Assembly (NCBI GenBank): GCA_015062285.1
Contig: SUUY01000001.1
Location: forward strand, 234,880 to 298,879
From: Alphaproteobacteria bacterium
Lineage (GTDB): Bacteria > Pseudomonadota > Alphaproteobacteria > RF32 > CAG-239
Length of the DNA: 64,000 nt
Direction: 5' to 3'
Below, one piece after another: positions 35,100-44,632 of this stretch. The position numbers and the translations under genes are program-made. The notes beneath the pieces were generated by a model that saw only the letters and a program-made list of their open reading frames with translations, was not told where the DNA came from and searched no databases. Within the stretch, counting starts at the first letter, position 1, and each line of letters opens with the position of its first letter.

Positions 35100-36008
35100 T
35101 TAGTTTAATTCTAACATCCCGTTAGCAAAGTCTTGAGCGGAAAAAGAATTCATGTCGTCAATGCTTTCGCCGAGACCGATAAAATACACCGGAGTAGGAC
35201 TTTCTGTTGCAATAGCCGCTAAGATTCCTCCTTTGGCGGTGCCGTCTAATTTATTGATGATAAGCCCATTGACATCAACCATTTGCTTGAAAGTTTTTAC
35301 CTGATCAAGTGCGTTTTGACCGGTGGTGGCATCAAGGCAAAGCAAGGTATGGTGAGGAGCATCGGGAATAACTTTTTTGATGACTCTTACAATTTTTTGC
35401 AGTTCTTCAATCAGGTTAGTTTTATTTTGCAGGCGACCGGCGGTATCTATAAATACGATATCGTCTTTTTGCTTGATTGCTTCTTGCAGTCCGTCAAAAC
35501 ACAAGGCAGCAGCATCACAGCCGTTTTCTCCTTTATAAATACGAATCTTATTTCGTTCTGCCCAAATGCTTAATTGTTCTACTGCTGCAGCTCGGAAAGT
35601 GTCTCCGGCTATGCAAGAAATTTGTTTACCTTTGAATTTGGCGGCAAGTTTGCCGATGGTTGTTGTTTTACCGGCTCCATTGACCCCAACCATCATAATA
35701 ACGGCAGGTTTATAATTGCCAAGTTCAAAAGTTTTTTGGCAAGGTTGTAAAATATTGCTTAATGTTTGGGCTAGAAGTTTGCGAATATCTTCATCGCTTG
35801 TTTCTTTATCAAATTTGTGGCCTGCAAATTCTTTGATGATTTTGCTTGAGGCAACGGTTCCCAAATCAGAACATATGAGTAATTCTTCCAGTTCATCTAA
35901 AGTTGCGCCATCAAGTTTACGGCCTTTGAAAATGCTGCTCAGGCCTGACGTTAATTGTGAGGAAGATTTTTTCAGGCCAAGACCTAGTTTGGCAAACCAA
36001 TTAGTCAT
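35100..36008 (-). CDS. ftsY: Signal recognition particle receptor FtsY
   Basis: 302 residues: NG domains only, without the long acidic A domain. GTPase motifs GVNGAGKTTTIGKLA, DTFRAAAVEQL, DTAGR and NKLDGTAKGG are complete. It receives ribosome-SRP complexes at the inner membrane. Its start overlaps the mtaB stop by 8 bases, a coupling often seen in Alphaproteobacteria. Confidence 0.95.
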   Translation of the reverse strand: MTNWFAKLGLGLKKSSSQLTSGLSSIFKGRKLDGATLDELEELLICSDLGTVASSKIIKEFAGHKFDKETSDEDIRKLLAQTLSNILQPCQKTFELGNYKPAVIMMVGVNGAGKTTTIGKLAAKFKGKQISCIAGDTFRAAAVEQLSIWAERNKIRIYKGENGCDAAALCFDGLQEAIKQKDDIVFIDTAGRLQNKTNLIEELQKIVRVIKKVIPDAPHHTLLCLDATTGQNALDQVKTFKQMVDVNGLIINKLDGTAKGGILAAIATESPTPVYFIGLGESIDDMNSFSAQDFANGMLELN

Positions 36009-37044
36009 CGATAACTTCTCCTTGCTGACGCAAAATACGAGCTCGTTCTTTGCGAATTTCTACCGGAACTTGCGGCATTTTAGCGGCTGGTGTTCCGGGT
36101 CGTTCAGAATATGGAAATACATGTAATTTATTTATTCCGGCTTCGTGCACAAGTTTTATGGTATTGTTGAACTGTTCATCGGTTTCGGTAGGAAAACCAC
36201 AAATAAAATCTGCACCAAATGTAGCTTCCGGTCGAGCCCGACGTAATTCTTTAGTTAGGCGGATAACATCTTCTCTGGTGTGGCGACGTTTCATACGTTT
36301 TAGGATCATATTATCGCCGGATTGAATCGAAAAATGAAAGTGTGGAGTGATGTTGGTATATTTTTTTACTAATTCAATAAATTCACTATCTATAGCTGCC
36401 GGATCTAATGAGCCAAATTGTAAAGCAGGAAGATTTGGAACTTGTTGCAAAATTTGTTTTACCAGGCCTGAGAATGATGGTTTATAGGAGCAAGCATCTA
36501 CACCGGTAAGGCAAATTTCAGCAAAACCTTGGTCTACAAGGGTATGAATTTGTTTGATGATTTCTTCAGCAGGGACAGACCGATTTGCACCACGGGCATA
36601 TGGTACAATACAGTATGTACAGCGGTGGTTGCAACCTTGTTGAATCTGAACAAATGCTCGTTGGCGTCCTTCAAATCCGGTAATAAGATAGTTGTCATAT
36701 CCGTCATAGTCAAAAATGTCGCCGACAATAGTCTTTTCGGTTAGCGGAGTTGAAAGATATTTTTCAATTTCGGATTTTTCTTTATTGCCGAGGACAAGGT
36801 CAACTTCGGGCATTTGAGCAAATTTGGCAGAGGAAACTTGGGCTGCACATCCGGTAATGATGATACGAGCTTGAGGGTTTTCTCTTCGGAGCTTGCGTAT
36901 CATTTGACGGCATTGACGTTCGGCTTCGGCAGTAACAGCGCAGGTATTGACAATAATCAGATTGTCAAAATTTTGAAGTTTTTCTTTCAAAACCTCTGAT
37001 TCATAAGAATTAATTCGACAGCCGAAGGTGATTACCTTAATCAT
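36001..37044 (-). CDS. mtaB: tRNA t6A37 methylthiotransferase MtaB
   Basis: 347 residues from the ATG at 37044 (MIKVITFGCRINSYESE). The UPF0004 cysteines (FGCRINSYE, NTCAVTAEA, GCAAQ) and the radical-SAM motif GCNHRCTYCIVPYARG are intact. It converts t6A to ms2t6A at position 37 of ANN-decoding tRNAs. The C-terminus is short, with a reduced TRAM domain. Followed by ftsY. Confidence 0.93.
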   Translation of the reverse strand: MIKVITFGCRINSYESEVLKEKLQNFDNLIIVNTCAVTAEAERQCRQMIRKLRRENPQARIIITGCAAQVSSAKFAQMPEVDLVLGNKEKSEIEKYLSTPLTEKTIVGDIFDYDGYDNYLITGFEGRQRAFVQIQQGCNHRCTYCIVPYARGANRSVPAEEIIKQIHTLVDQGFAEICLTGVDACSYKPSFSGLVKQILQQVPNLPALQFGSLDPAAIDSEFIELVKKYTNITPHFHFSIQSGDNMILKRMKRRHTREDVIRLTKELRRARPEATFGADFICGFPTETDEQFNNTIKLVHEAGINKLHVFPYSERPGTPAAKMPQVPVEIRKERARILRQQGEVIDD

Positions 37045-37231
37045 ATTTTGTTTCCATTTTGTAATTTTTGATAGAATATAGCGGCAAAAGCTTTTGTTTG
37101 CAAGGGTTTTGTGCACTGATAATAAAATTCCTAAGTTATTGATTTGTTAAGATTTGTTTCTTAAGCTATTTACATTCGAAGGAGGTTATATAATCGACTT
37201 CGGAAACATTAACTAGATAAGGAGATTCTTT

Positions 37232-37996
37232 ATGAAACTTAGAACTATGTTACTTGCTTCTGCCGCAGTTATGTTTGCTGCCGGCACTGCTTCTGCTGCT
37301 GACTTGACCGGTGCTTTCTATTTGCCGGGTGAAGGTAAATTTGCTTCTGATACAAAATTAGAAGCTAATCGTACCGAATATAAACATACTAATTATAAAG
37401 AAGACAGTATGTATTTGTCTGAGGAAGTTACTTATGGTGTAACCAATGATTTTGCCGTATTTGGTAGAATTGGTAATGAGTTTGATACCGAAGGCGAATA
37501 TAACAATGATCACAACTTTGATTATGAGGTTGGAGCTGCCTACAATATGCGTAGTGGCGATGTGTTGATGCAGGTAAGAGGTTCTTACGAAACATATAAT
37601 CCTAAAGATTTTAAAGGTAAAAGAAAGACCGATGAAAGGTGGCAAAAGTACCTTAATGGTGAAGTTCGTTTAGGGTATGATATGGGCAATGGTTGGTCTC
37701 CATATGCAACATATAGATTATCATCTCAGGTAGATGTAGCAGATAGAGGAATTGAACAATCTGCATTTGTCGGTGTTCATAAATATAACGGAAAATGGGC
37801 TGCAGATGCCGGCGTTCGTTATGATTTTGTAACTGATGGCGAAAATGATAACGTGACCTATGCTCAGGCCGAGTTTGATTATTATCCGGTTGAAAATGTG
37901 GCTCTTGGTGTATATGGAAGTTACTATTTGGCCGGTCAAGATAATGAAGTTGATAAAGATTACACCACAGGTGTCAGAGTTAAAGTTGAATTCTAA
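37232..37996 (+). CDS. Outer-membrane beta-barrel protein
   Basis: 254 residues with a clean signal peptide (MLLASAAVMFAAGTASA, cut before ADL). The mature part alternates short strands ending in aromatic residues (YLSEEVTYGVTNDFAVFGRIG, GEVRLGYDMGNGW) and ends in VKVEF, a normal C-terminal barrel signal. Single gene with a terminator. Function unknown; porin-like or adhesive role possible. Confidence 0.8.
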   Translation: MKLRTMLLASAAVMFAAGTASAADLTGAFYLPGEGKFASDTKLEANRTEYKHTNYKEDSMYLSEEVTYGVTNDFAVFGRIGNEFDTEGEYNNDHNFDYEVGAAYNMRSGDVLMQVRGSYETYNPKDFKGKRKTDERWQKYLNGEVRLGYDMGNGWSPYATYRLSSQVDVADRGIEQSAFVGVHKYNGKWAADAGVRYDFVTDGENDNVTYAQAEFDYYPVENVALGVYGSYYLAGQDNEVDKDYTTGVRVKVEF

Positions 37997-38017
37997 TTTT
38001 AGCTTTGCTTGAAAGAA

Positions 38018-38044
38018 AAGCCTCTCAATTTGAGAGGCTTTTTT
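38018..38044 (+). terminator. Terminator of the outer-membrane protein gene
   Basis: AAGCCTCTC (38018-38026) pairs with GAGAGGCTT (38032-38040), followed by TTTT. Confidence 0.85.
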
Positions 38045-38215
38045 GCTAATTCTTTGATGTTTAAGTATTTGTCTAGAGGGTGTGATTTGTTGTTGTATTA
38101 TTTTTGAATTCGTGTTTGGGAGACAAAGGTTATATCAAAAAATCCTTGCATTAAAAATCATAATGAGTTAAAAAATCAGCATATTATTTATTATTAATCT
38201 AATATTAATCTAATT

Positions 38216-38830
38216 ATGAATACAAACGAAAAATTTGCAGCATTAAACAAAGTTGTTGCTGAAACAGAAATGACAGAGGAAGAGATTATTCAGTGGTTCG
38301 ACGCACGCAAAACATCGGCGGTTGCTCCAGATGTTATCGGTACATCATCTACTGGTGGGATTGAATCAATCTTTCCAATTGCCTATAAGAAAGGTAATGA
38401 GTTTGAAATTTTACCTGAGCTTATTTTGGAGCGAAAGGATGAGGTTTGGGGTTATGAGATAATTCCCAATATTATTCTTGCCAAAAAAATGGGAGCAGAT
38501 GGTAATGTCAAAGACGCATGTTGGTATAATGCCAACGCATTTGCAAAAAAGTGCGTGTTAAATGGAAAAAAAGGGCATTTGCCATCGAATGAGGCTCTAA
38601 AACAGTACTGGAATTGGGATCTGAAGGACAAAATTCAGGAAATGGATAAGTTCCTGAGAGAGAATGGTATTGATGCAGAGAGAGAGCAACTAGGACGCGT
38701 AGGATTAGTCTGGTGTTCCGAGGGCAGGGGCAATGTTGCCTATTTATTCAACCTATATTATGGTGGTGGATTTTCGTGGATGAATAAGGCTGATTCTGGT
38801 GGGTTTGAGCGTCTTGCGGTAAGGTTTTAA
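38216..38830 (+). CDS. DUF1566-like accessory protein
   Basis: 204 residues, no signal peptide, no clear ribosome site. The C-terminal half follows a DUF1566/Lcl-like order: NANAFAKKCVLNGKKGHLPSNEAL (compare A..F..GxxGxLPsxxEL), VWCSEGRGNVAYLFNLYYGG (compare W-S-S/T...A), and a final FERLAVRF. Such domains are common in Bacteroidales proteins. The lack of a Shine-Dalgarno site and the isolated setting suggest transfer. The fold call is from pattern only. Confidence 0.5.
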   Translation: MNTNEKFAALNKVVAETEMTEEEIIQWFDARKTSAVAPDVIGTSSTGGIESIFPIAYKKGNEFEILPELILERKDEVWGYEIIPNIILAKKMGADGNVKDACWYNANAFAKKCVLNGKKGHLPSNEALKQYWNWDLKDKIQEMDKFLRENGIDAEREQLGRVGLVWCSEGRGNVAYLFNLYYGGGFSWMNKADSGGFERLAVRF

Positions 38831-38845
38831 TTACCTCTTTATTTC

Positions 38846-38885
38846 TTTACCCCCCTTGTTGCAAAACAACAAGAGGGGTAATTTT
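38846..38885. terminator. Strong bidirectional terminator
   Basis: TTACCCCCCTTGTTG (38846-38860) pairs with CAACAAGAGGGGTAA (38866-38880) with one mismatch, followed by TTTTT. It separates the DUF1566-like gene from convergent ldh. Confidence 0.85.
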
Positions 38886-38904
38886 TATAGTTAATTTGAG
38901 ACAT

Positions 38905-39852
38905 TTATTTTACAGATATTTGATCTAATGCTATGTTAGAATGTTCTTTAATTTTTTCAGCGCTGAATTTTACATCACGGTGTTCGCTTTCAGACAGACG
39001 AGGGTAGATAACGTTGTGTACGCCTCGTTTGCCAATAACTGTTGGCATAGACAGACACACATCTTTAATTCCTTCAACCTCTTCGTGTTGGGTAGAAACA
39101 GTCAGGATTGCATATTCATTGGTGGATATTGCTTGGCAAATGCGACATAAACCACCGGCAATACCGTAATAAGTAGCACCTTTCCCGTCAATGATTTTAT
39201 AAGCGGCATTGCGAACACAATCATCTATTTGGGCTTTGACTTCCGGTGTCAGATCTTTGTTTGTCATACGGGCGAGTTCTTCAATCTGGACAGTTCCGCC
39301 ATCACCATTTGACCAAACCAAGACCTCACTATCACCATGTTCGCCTAAGACATTGGCGTGTACAGATTTTGGCGATATACCCAAGTGATAGCCCAGTAGG
39401 GTACGAAAACGTGCAGTATCCAAAATTGTGCCGCTTCCAATAACTTTTTCTTTAGGGAAACCCGAAAGTTTAAGGGCAACTGCCGTCATAATGTCAACCG
39501 GATTTGCGGCAATAAGTAAAGTAGTGTTCGGTACTGATTTTACTATTTGAGGAATTATGCTTTCAAATATTTTTACGTTTCTGCCTAATAAATCTATTCT
39601 GGTTTCTCCCGGTTTTTGATTGGCTCCGGCTGTGATAATCACTACTTCACAACCTTTTAAATCTTCGTAATTTCCGGCTTTGATTTTATTGGCATAGGCA
39701 AAAGGAGTAGCGTGAGCAATATCCATTGCTTCGGCTTCGGCTCTTTGCTGATTTGCATCTATTAAAACAACTTTTCTGGCTACACCCCGCATAATTAGTG
39801 CAAATGCAGTGGCGCTTCCGACTTGACCTGATCCGACGATGCCTACTTTCAA
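38905..39852 (-). CDS. ldh: L-lactate dehydrogenase
   Basis: 315 residues. NAD-binding GSGQVGSATA at the N-terminus, catalytic His in LGEHGDSEV, and substrate loop GANQKPGETRIDL. Gln in that loop, where malate dehydrogenases have Arg, indicates lactate specificity. Reduces pyruvate to lactate with NADH, consistent with a fermentative organism. Single gene. Confidence 0.9.
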   Translation of the reverse strand: MKVGIVGSGQVGSATAFALIMRGVARKVVLIDANQQRAEAEAMDIAHATPFAYANKIKAGNYEDLKGCEVVIITAGANQKPGETRIDLLGRNVKIFESIIPQIVKSVPNTTLLIAANPVDIMTAVALKLSGFPKEKVIGSGTILDTARFRTLLGYHLGISPKSVHANVLGEHGDSEVLVWSNGDGGTVQIEELARMTNKDLTPEVKAQIDDCVRNAAYKIIDGKGATYYGIAGGLCRICQAISTNEYAILTVSTQHEEVEGIKDVCLSMPTVIGKRGVHNVIYPRLSESEHRDVKFSAEKIKEHSNIALDQISVK

Positions 39853-39923
39853 ATTTTTAATCCTTATTGTTGATTTAAACTACTCTATTTATATAGGAAT
39901 TGGAAAGTATGAATACAACAAAA

Positions 39924-39947
39924 AAGGCTGCAAAATTTTGCAGCCTT
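39924..39947 (-). terminator. Terminator of the small acidic membrane protein gene
   Basis: A perfect palindrome, AAGGCTGCAAAA/TTTTGCAGCCTT, followed on the leftward strand by a T run. It lies 20 bases past the stop at 39967. Confidence 0.8.
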
Positions 39948-39966
39948 AAGGTTTTGCGATATATTT

Positions 39967-40215
39967 TTAATCAACGAATGTTTCGCCTTCATCAGCAGTT
40001 TCTTCCGGGTTTGTTTCAACAACGTCTTCTGCTTCGGATTCTACAACCTCGTTTGCAACGCTATTAGCTACATCGTTGATGTTTTCCGGTGTAATGCTAA
40101 CTTCTTCTTCAACAACTACGAGTTCAGGTTCTGTAGTTGCATTGTTTTGGTTAATAAAATATCCGACTAAAGCTATGATAACTAAGGCTGCAATAATATA
40201 TACTAATTTTTTCAT
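39967..40215 (-). CDS. Small membrane-anchored acidic protein
   Basis: 82 residues: one N-terminal membrane helix (LVYIIAALVIIALVGYFI) and then about 55 residues very rich in Glu and Asp (VVVEEEVSITPENIND, ESEAEDVVETNPEE). No family known. Own terminator. The acidic tail would face the periplasm if the helix is an uncleaved anchor. Confidence 0.65.
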   Translation of the reverse strand: MKKLVYIIAALVIIALVGYFINQNNATTEPELVVVEEEVSITPENINDVANSVANEVVESEAEDVVETNPEETADEGETFVD

Positions 40216-40286
40216 ATTTCCTCTCTTTCATTTAATATAGTTCTAGATTATGGTCTAACAAATTGTATGTCAATATAATTTACCAA

Positions 40287-41081
40287 TTATCTAACACCAA
40301 AACGATTGCCCGAACTATAACGCTTGAGACCAGTATGGTATGCGAACAAACTAATTCCAAAAAAGAATAAGACAGCCAGTATAAAAAAGAGACATTCACT
40401 CCAGCTGAAATTTGTAATGAGATTAACAGGGACAAAGGATAATAATCCGGCAGGTAAAATAGTTAAAAATATGACTTTGTACCAACCGGTAAAAATCGAT
40501 GCCGGTTGGCTGGCAAAAGTGAGGAAGGATATGAATATGTTGTCTCCAAGTCGCTGCGAATCGCTAACAAAAAATGCTAACGAAGATGCCAGTAAGCGAA
40601 TCGCAAACATTAAAATAAAACCCATAAATGAGCAAAACAGCATTATGCCAAATGTATGCCAGCTAACATATCCGGACAGGAAAAACATTAGGAAACCGGT
40701 GACAAAGTCTCCCCAATTGGCAAAAGTTGCTTCTGATGTGGCTATTAAAAACAGACTGTTTTGCGGAGAGGTTAAAAAATTATCCAGATTGCCGTTTTCG
40801 ATAAGTTCCGGAATAAGTTGTATGCCTCTGGTACATAGCGCAAAAAAACCAAAAGCATTATTTCCGATGGCAAAAAGGAGAGCCATTTGGCCAAATTGCC
40901 AACCATTAATTGAATTTCTGTCCTGAAAAATAATCCACCACATAAATATAAACGACAGATTGTTAATAGTCATCATCAGGACATTAACAAAAGCATCTGA
41001 TTTATTCAGAAAAGCTGTTTTGAGGTTGCTCTTTTGGATATAAAAAAACAATTTTATAAGATTTTTAAGATTAGCCGCCAT
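40287..41081 (-). CDS. ABC-2 type exporter permease (DUF990-like)
   Basis: 264 residues, six predicted membrane helices. The family-typical segment GNLDNFLTSPQNSLFL is in the first third. Forms an exporter with the permease at 41071-41847 and the ATPase at 41840-42760; the genes overlap by 11 and 8 bases. Substrate unknown; related three-gene ABC-2 sets export lipids, polysaccharides or drugs. Confidence 0.85.
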   Translation of the reverse strand: MAANLKNLIKLFFYIQKSNLKTAFLNKSDAFVNVLMMTINNLSFIFMWWIIFQDRNSINGWQFGQMALLFAIGNNAFGFFALCTRGIQLIPELIENGNLDNFLTSPQNSLFLIATSEATFANWGDFVTGFLMFFLSGYVSWHTFGIMLFCSFMGFILMFAIRLLASSLAFFVSDSQRLGDNIFISFLTFASQPASIFTGWYKVIFLTILPAGLLSFVPVNLITNFSWSECLFFILAVLFFFGISLFAYHTGLKRYSSGNRFGVR

Positions 41082-41847
41082 ATATGTTTATCCTTTTAGT
41101 CAATTTATGGTATGACAGTGCGATAAAACTACCAACCAGCAATATCCAAAACATATTGAGGAAAATGGCATGAAACAGATTGCTGAATGAAAAATCATAT
41201 ACCAATTTTATGGTGAGGTAATAAAATGAGTAAAAAGGGGTCCATTGGGCAATATTTATAAACCATTCGGGATATATGCTTAAGGGAAAAATAGCTCCGC
41301 CTAAGGTAAAAGCCAGACGTTCTATGGCCATAGCTAAGGTTCTGATGCTGGCAAGCCATAGTGTGCACATACCAATAGCTGTATACATTATGATATTGAT
41401 GCAAGATGATAAATAACACATTATAAATATAATCGGGAATTGCCACCATTCAAAAGGAGGTTTTCCGGTAAATAATAGAGTAATAAGAGTTCCAAAGCCA
41501 CCCATAACAAAAAATGATACACTCATGGTGCCGACAGCTTCGACATAACGCATGAAAAAAAATGAAATCGGTTTGTTAATATAATAAGCCATGGTGCCGG
41601 ATATTATATCATCAAATAAGATGCGATCTATTTTGGGGTTTGATAGAATAATCATTTCTGCAAACAGCAAGTACCAAATAAAAGTACGATTTAATCCGCT
41701 TGTAAAACTATCAGCGGCAATCACTTCCCACAAGCGGTTGTATATAAACAGTAATATAAACAAAAAAAACAGCAAACCGGAAAGGTTAGCTTTTTTGTTC
41801 CAAGCTTGCTTGAAAGAAACCAAAAATAATGACCAGTACTTAATCAC
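41071..41847 (-). CDS. ABC-2 type exporter permease (second subunit)
   Basis: 258 residues, six predicted membrane helices. It contains DDIISGTMAYYINKPISFFFMRY, the equivalent of the NLD..L..P segment of its partner. Paired permeases of this kind (DUF990 group) work as heterodimers. Middle gene of the exporter operon. Confidence 0.85.
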   Translation of the reverse strand: MIKYWSLFLVSFKQAWNKKANLSGLLFFLFILLFIYNRLWEVIAADSFTSGLNRTFIWYLLFAEMIILSNPKIDRILFDDIISGTMAYYINKPISFFFMRYVEAVGTMSVSFFVMGGFGTLITLLFTGKPPFEWWQFPIIFIMCYLSSCINIIMYTAIGMCTLWLASIRTLAMAIERLAFTLGGAIFPLSIYPEWFINIAQWTPFYSFYYLTIKLVYDFSFSNLFHAIFLNMFWILLVGSFIALSYHKLTKRINIYGG

Positions 41848-42760
41848 GAGCGTAAATCTCCTTGATGATTTCTTCCATGGGCGGGTTTTCTATGGTGAGG
41901 TCAGTAACATGATATTTTTGTACTAATTCATCAATGGCTTGTTTTGCCGATGTTTTGTCGGTGTTGATCTCTTTGCGAATCTTTTCTCCGGAATCGGTTG
42001 TTATTTCTATATATTTTTTGTTTAAATAAGAATCACGTAGTGCGGTTATGGAGTTGTCAAAGATAATTTTGCCTTTATTAATTATAATAACGCGTTCGCA
42101 AACTTTTTCCATGTCATCGGTGTCGTGTGATGTAAGAAGAAGAGTGGTATCTTCTTCTAAAGCTTGTTTTCTGATAAGGTTACGAATGATTTCTTTGGCG
42201 GTTACGTCAAGGCCGATTGTCGGTTCATCTAAAAACAAAATTTGCGGCTTATGTAAAAGAGATGCGACAATTTCACAACGCATTCTTTGTCCTAAAGACA
42301 GAGAACGAGTGGGGTGGGTTAAAAGATCTCTGATTTCAAATAATTTGACTAATTTTGCTAAACGGCGTTTGAAAGGAATTTCATCAATATTGTATATTTT
42401 GCCCATTAGAGCGAAACTATCTTGAATTGGCAAATTGTACCAAAGTTGTGAGCGTTGACCGAAAACCGTGCCGATATGATAGGCTAATTTTTGACGATTA
42501 TCCCATGGGACAAGGCCTTTAACAAGTGCTGATCCGGATGTTGGGTATAAAATTGAGGATAGCATTTTTATGGTGGTGGATTTGCCGGCACCATTGGGGC
42601 CAATAAAAGCTACTCTTTCTCCTTTTTTGATGTTGAAAGATATTTTATCGACAGCGGTAATAGTTTTATATTCAGGTTTGAATATATTTTTTATTGATGA
42701 TGTATTTTTTTTGATCTTAAATTTTTTTGATAGTTGATTAACTTCGATAATTTCAGACAT
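41840..42760 (-). CDS. ABC exporter ATP-binding subunit
   Basis: 306 residues. Walker A GPNGAGKSTTIKML, Q-loop GQRSQLW, signature LSLGQRMRCE, Walker B ILFLDEPTIGLD and switch His LLTSHD are all present. The N-terminal extension (about 30 residues before AVDKISF) is typical for DUF990-linked ATPases. First gene of the exporter operon. Confidence 0.92.
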   Translation of the reverse strand: MSEIIEVNQLSKKFKIKKNTSSIKNIFKPEYKTITAVDKISFNIKKGERVAFIGPNGAGKSTTIKMLSSILYPTSGSALVKGLVPWDNRQKLAYHIGTVFGQRSQLWYNLPIQDSFALMGKIYNIDEIPFKRRLAKLVKLFEIRDLLTHPTRSLSLGQRMRCEIVASLLHKPQILFLDEPTIGLDVTAKEIIRNLIRKQALEEDTTLLLTSHDTDDMEKVCERVIIINKGKIIFDNSITALRDSYLNKKYIEITTDSGEKIRKEINTDKTSAKQAIDELVQKYHVTDLTIENPPMEEIIKEIYARD

Positions 42761-42856
42761 TTTTTATCCACCTTTTTACTGCTCTTAAAGTATAGGCTTT
42801 TTGCGAGTTTTGGCAAGTTATATTTAGATGGATTGTGTGTTTTTTTAAAAAAATGC

Positions 42857-42885
42857 TTGTCAAATAATATAAAAATATGCTAACA
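42857..42885 (+). promoter_or_regulatory. Candidate promoter of acpP
   Basis: GCTTGTCA (-35 TTGTCA at 42857-42862), 17-base spacer, CTAACA (42880-42885). It shares the GCTTG -35 flank with the promoters at 1070 and 59124. Confidence 0.4.
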
Positions 42886-42945
42886 AATCAATCACGGGCA
42901 AAGTTGTCCGATTAATTTGTTTTAATTTTATTGAGGTTTTATCAT

Positions 42946-43179
42946 ATGACTGATACAGCAAACCGCGTTAAGAAAATCGTTGCCGAACATCTTGGCGTTG
43001 AAGAATCTAAAGTAACAGAAAACGCCAGCTTTATTGACGATTTGGGTGCAGATAGCTTGGATACAGTAGAATTGGTTATGGCTTTTGAAGAAGAATTCGG
43101 TTGCGAAATTCCTGACGAAGCTGCTGAGAAAATTCTTACAGTGAAAGATGCTATCGACTATCTTTCTAAGAATGCTTAA
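42946..43179 (+). CDS. acpP: Acyl carrier protein
   Basis: 77 residues from the ATG at 42946 (GAGG at 42933-42936). [18 protein letters not shown] holds the Ser that receives 4'-phosphopantetheine. Carries acyl chains in fatty-acid synthesis. The order acpP-fabF-mltG is conserved in Alphaproteobacteria. Confidence 0.97.
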   Translation: MTDTANRVKKIVAEHLGVEESKVTENASFIDDLGADSLDTVELVMAFEEEFGCEIPDEAAEKILTVKDAIDYLSKNA

Positions 43180-43203
43180 GTCTGTAAGACTATGTGAAAA
43201 TTG

Positions 43204-43234
43204 TGAAACTCGCTCGTTCTTAAAAGCGAGTTTC
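43204..43234 (+). terminator. Hairpin between acpP and fabF
   Basis: GAAACTCGCT (43204-43213) pairs with AGCGAGTTTC (43225-43234), followed by ATTATTATAT. Without a clean T run it probably gives partial termination, allowing more acpP than fabF transcript. Confidence 0.55.
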
Positions 43235-43272
43235 ATTATTATATAGGGTTTAATTGACAAGGAATAAGTATA

Positions 43273-44547
43273 ATGAGAAGAGTTGTTGTTACCGGTTTGG
43301 GAATCCTTTCTCCTTTGGGACGTGGTGTTGAACATAACTGGAAGCAAATTTTGGAAGGTAAATCAGGAATCAAAAATATTGAAGGTGTTGATCTGAAAGA
43401 CATTCCTGTGACTATTGCCGGACAAGTGCCTTGGGGTGATGGTGAAGGCGAGTTTAATCCTGATACTGTTATGCATCCGAAAGATCAAAAAAAGAATGAT
43501 CGTTTTATTTTGTATGGTATGGCTGCCGGTTCAGATGCTCTGGATGATGCCGGTTGGAATCCGGAAAATGTTTCTGAAGAAGAAAAATATCGTGCCGGTA
43601 TTATGATGGGTTCAGGAATTGGTGGATTGCAAGTTATATATGACAATTCTCTTTCGTTTAATGAAAACGGCATGAAAAGAATATCTCCGTTTTTTATTCC
43701 TTCGGTTTTGATTAATTTGATTTCCGGTAATTTGTCGATTAAGTATGGACTTAAGGGTCCAAATCATGCTTGTGTTACTGCTTGTTCAACCGGTACACAT
43801 GCTATTGGTGATGCTGCTGCTATGATTGCCAGGGGCGATGCAGATCTTATGTTGGCCGGTGGTGCCGAATCTGCTGTGAATGTTTTAGGACTTTCCGGTT
43901 TTGCCAGAATGAAGGCTATTACATCTGATTTTAATGATTGTCCGGAAAAAGCTTCTCGTCCATGGGATAAAAGGCGCAGTGGCTTTGTTATGGGCGAAGG
44001 TGCAGGAGCTGTTGTTTTGGAAGAATTGGAACATGCAAAGGCTCGTGGCGCTAAAATATATGCAGAGGTTGTCGGTTATGGTATGAGTGGTGACGCATAT
44101 CATATAACAGCACCTTCCGGTGATGGAGCATATAGAGCAATGAAGATGGCGGTTGATCATGCTGCGGAAAAAGGTGTTGATCTTTCAGATATCGGTTATA
44201 TTAATGCTCATGGAACATCTACTCCTGCCGGTGATGTGGGAGAAGCTATGGCTGTTAAACGTTTGTTTGGTGATGAAGGAATTAAAAATGTTTCGATGTC
44301 TTCAACCAAATCTGCAATAGGTCACTTATTGGGTGCTGCCGGTGCAGTAGAAGCCGTTTATTCAGTTTTAGCATTGCGTGATCAAGTTTGCCCTCCAACG
44401 TTAAATTTGGAAGATCCTGCTGATGAATTGGCTGATTTTGATTTGGTTCCGTTGAAGGCAAAAAAACGGGAAATTAAGGCAGTTATGTCTAATTCATTTG
44501 GTTTTGGCGGTACCAATTCATCGTTGGTGTTGAAACAATATAAATAG
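43273..44547 (+). CDS. fabF: 3-oxoacyl-ACP synthase II
   Basis: 424 residues. The catalytic Cys is in ACSTGTHAIG, and the two His are in NAHGTSTPAGD and SAIGHLLGAAG. Elongates acyl-ACP by condensation with malonyl-ACP. Complete, normal length. Lies between acpP and mltG. Confidence 0.97.
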   Translation: MRRVVVTGLGILSPLGRGVEHNWKQILEGKSGIKNIEGVDLKDIPVTIAGQVPWGDGEGEFNPDTVMHPKDQKKNDRFILYGMAAGSDALDDAGWNPENVSEEEKYRAGIMMGSGIGGLQVIYDNSLSFNENGMKRISPFFIPSVLINLISGNLSIKYGLKGPNHACVTACSTGTHAIGDAAAMIARGDADLMLAGGAESAVNVLGLSGFARMKAITSDFNDCPEKASRPWDKRRSGFVMGEGAGAVVLEELEHAKARGAKIYAEVVGYGMSGDAYHITAPSGDGAYRAMKMAVDHAAEKGVDLSDIGYINAHGTSTPAGDVGEAMAVKRLFGDEGIKNVSMSSTKSAIGHLLGAAGAVEAVYSVLALRDQVCPPTLNLEDPADELADFDLVPLKAKKREIKAVMSNSFGFGGTNSSLVLKQYK

Positions 44548-44563
44548 TGATATTGTATTTTTG

Positions 44564-44613
44564 AAAGAGGTTTAATTCGAGGTTTTTATTTCTTCGTTTT
44601 AAGCCTCTTTTTA
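44564..44613 (+). terminator. Terminator of fabF
   Basis: AAAGAGGTTTAA (44564-44575) pairs with TTAAGCCTCTTT (44599-44610), with one G-T pair, followed by TTATT. Confidence 0.65.
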
Positions 44614-44632
44614 TTATTAACATGAGGAAATG

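Noticed and set aside
38905..39852. Malate dehydrogenase
   Set aside because: The substrate loop has Gln (GANQKPGETR) where malate dehydrogenases have Arg.
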